From contig JAEEGN010000114.1 in the NCBI GenBank assembly GCA_016280345.1, positions 1-5,296 of the forward strand: DNA of 5,296 bases. The letters run 5' to 3'. How positions within the stretch are numbered: the first letter of the stretch is position 1; every line of letters begins with the position of its first letter. Positions 5,091 to 5,296 of this stretch are shown piece by piece. The position numbers and the translations under genes are program-made. The notes beneath the pieces were generated by a model. That model ran no database searches. It was not told where the DNA came from and saw only the letters and a list, made by a program, of their open reading frames with translations. This DNA is from Selenomonadaceae bacterium. Lineage in GTDB: Bacteria > Bacillota > Negativicutes > Selenomonadales > Selenomonadaceae.

Positions 5091-5296
5091 ATGCGGGAAA
5101 GGAAGGATGCTGTTTTGCGGAGAATTGTCTTATTCCTGGCGGCGCTCTGGTGCTTCATGGCGACGGCGCTGGCCGCCAGCGCGACGGATGAGGCCATCGA
5201 CCAGCTCTATCCGCTGCCCATTCGCCCGGGGCTTTTGCCGACGGCGGTGGCGGCGGGGTACCCGAAGGAGGGCGCGGCCGCGATGGGCAAGCTGGA
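5091..5296 (+). CDS. N-terminal part of an exported protein, function unknown, 3' end cut by the window
   Basis: The frame runs open to the window edge (68 full codons visible). It begins MRERKDAVLRRIVLFLAALW, followed by CFMATALAASA, then ATDEAIDQLYPLP. That is a clear signal peptide: basic N-region, hydrophobic core, and an Ala-x-Ala cleavage site near ALAASA. The start is uncertain. The ATG at 5091 has only a weak AAGAAAG upstream. The in-frame TTG at 5115 has AAGGA at 5103-5107 with a 7-nt gap and gives a more ordinary signal peptide starting at the second RR. The visible mature part (about 40 residues, rich in Pro, Ala and Gly) matches no family I recognise. It is transcribed away from the His-rich gene and shares the intergenic region with it. 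Confidence 0.75.
   Translation, partial: MRERKDAVLRRIVLFLAALWCFMATALAASATDEAIDQLYPLPIRPGLLPTAVAAGYPKEGAAAMGKL

Overview
This GC-rich window carries five protein genes that look complete or nearly so on the + strand, one small gene on the - strand, and the start of a further + strand gene at the right edge. The set is a three-S1-domain CvfB/YitL-type protein, a CheW-CheY fusion CheV, a ThpR RNA phosphodiesterase, a small four-helix membrane protein, and a Bacillus-type aspartate kinase with an internal start. It points to a motile Bacillota species. The high GC content would fit a Selenomonas-like Negativicutes lineage, but that is inference, because no rRNA or other marker gene is present.

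Layout. Positions 1-855 hold the cvfB-like gene, which lacks its first few codons at the window edge. An AT-rich gap (856-976) with a weak terminator-like hairpin and a good -10 box leads to cheV (977-1927), which ends at a convincing intrinsic terminator (1943-1973). After a GC-rich leader comes thpR (2111-2620), overlapping by 4 bp (ATGA) with a membrane-protein gene (2617-3126). A clear sigma-A type promoter (3147-3176) and a leader of about 95 nt with two perfect hairpins precede lysC (3279-4508), which is followed by a symmetrical, probably bidirectional terminator (4529-4559). A convergent - strand gene (4597-4881) encodes a 94-residue exported protein with a His/Arg-rich tail. The roughly 200 bp between it and the last, truncated + strand gene (5091 onward, also with a signal peptide) is a divergent regulatory region. 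It has candidate promoters at both ends, three GATTA elements spaced exactly 11 bp apart, and a GC-rich palindrome.

How the parts relate. Most genes look like independent housekeeping units: RNA binding/regulation, chemotaxis coupling, RNA end processing and entry to the aspartate amino-acid pathway. Only thpR and the membrane protein form a coupled pair. The points most worth a second look are the internal start in lysC, which would give a separate regulatory beta subunit; the structured lysC leader that does not resemble a lysine riboswitch; the phased GATTA repeats upstream of the His-rich gene; and the His-rich exported protein itself. I found no transposon, CRISPR array, tRNA or rRNA, and nothing that clearly amounts to a new defence or mobile system.
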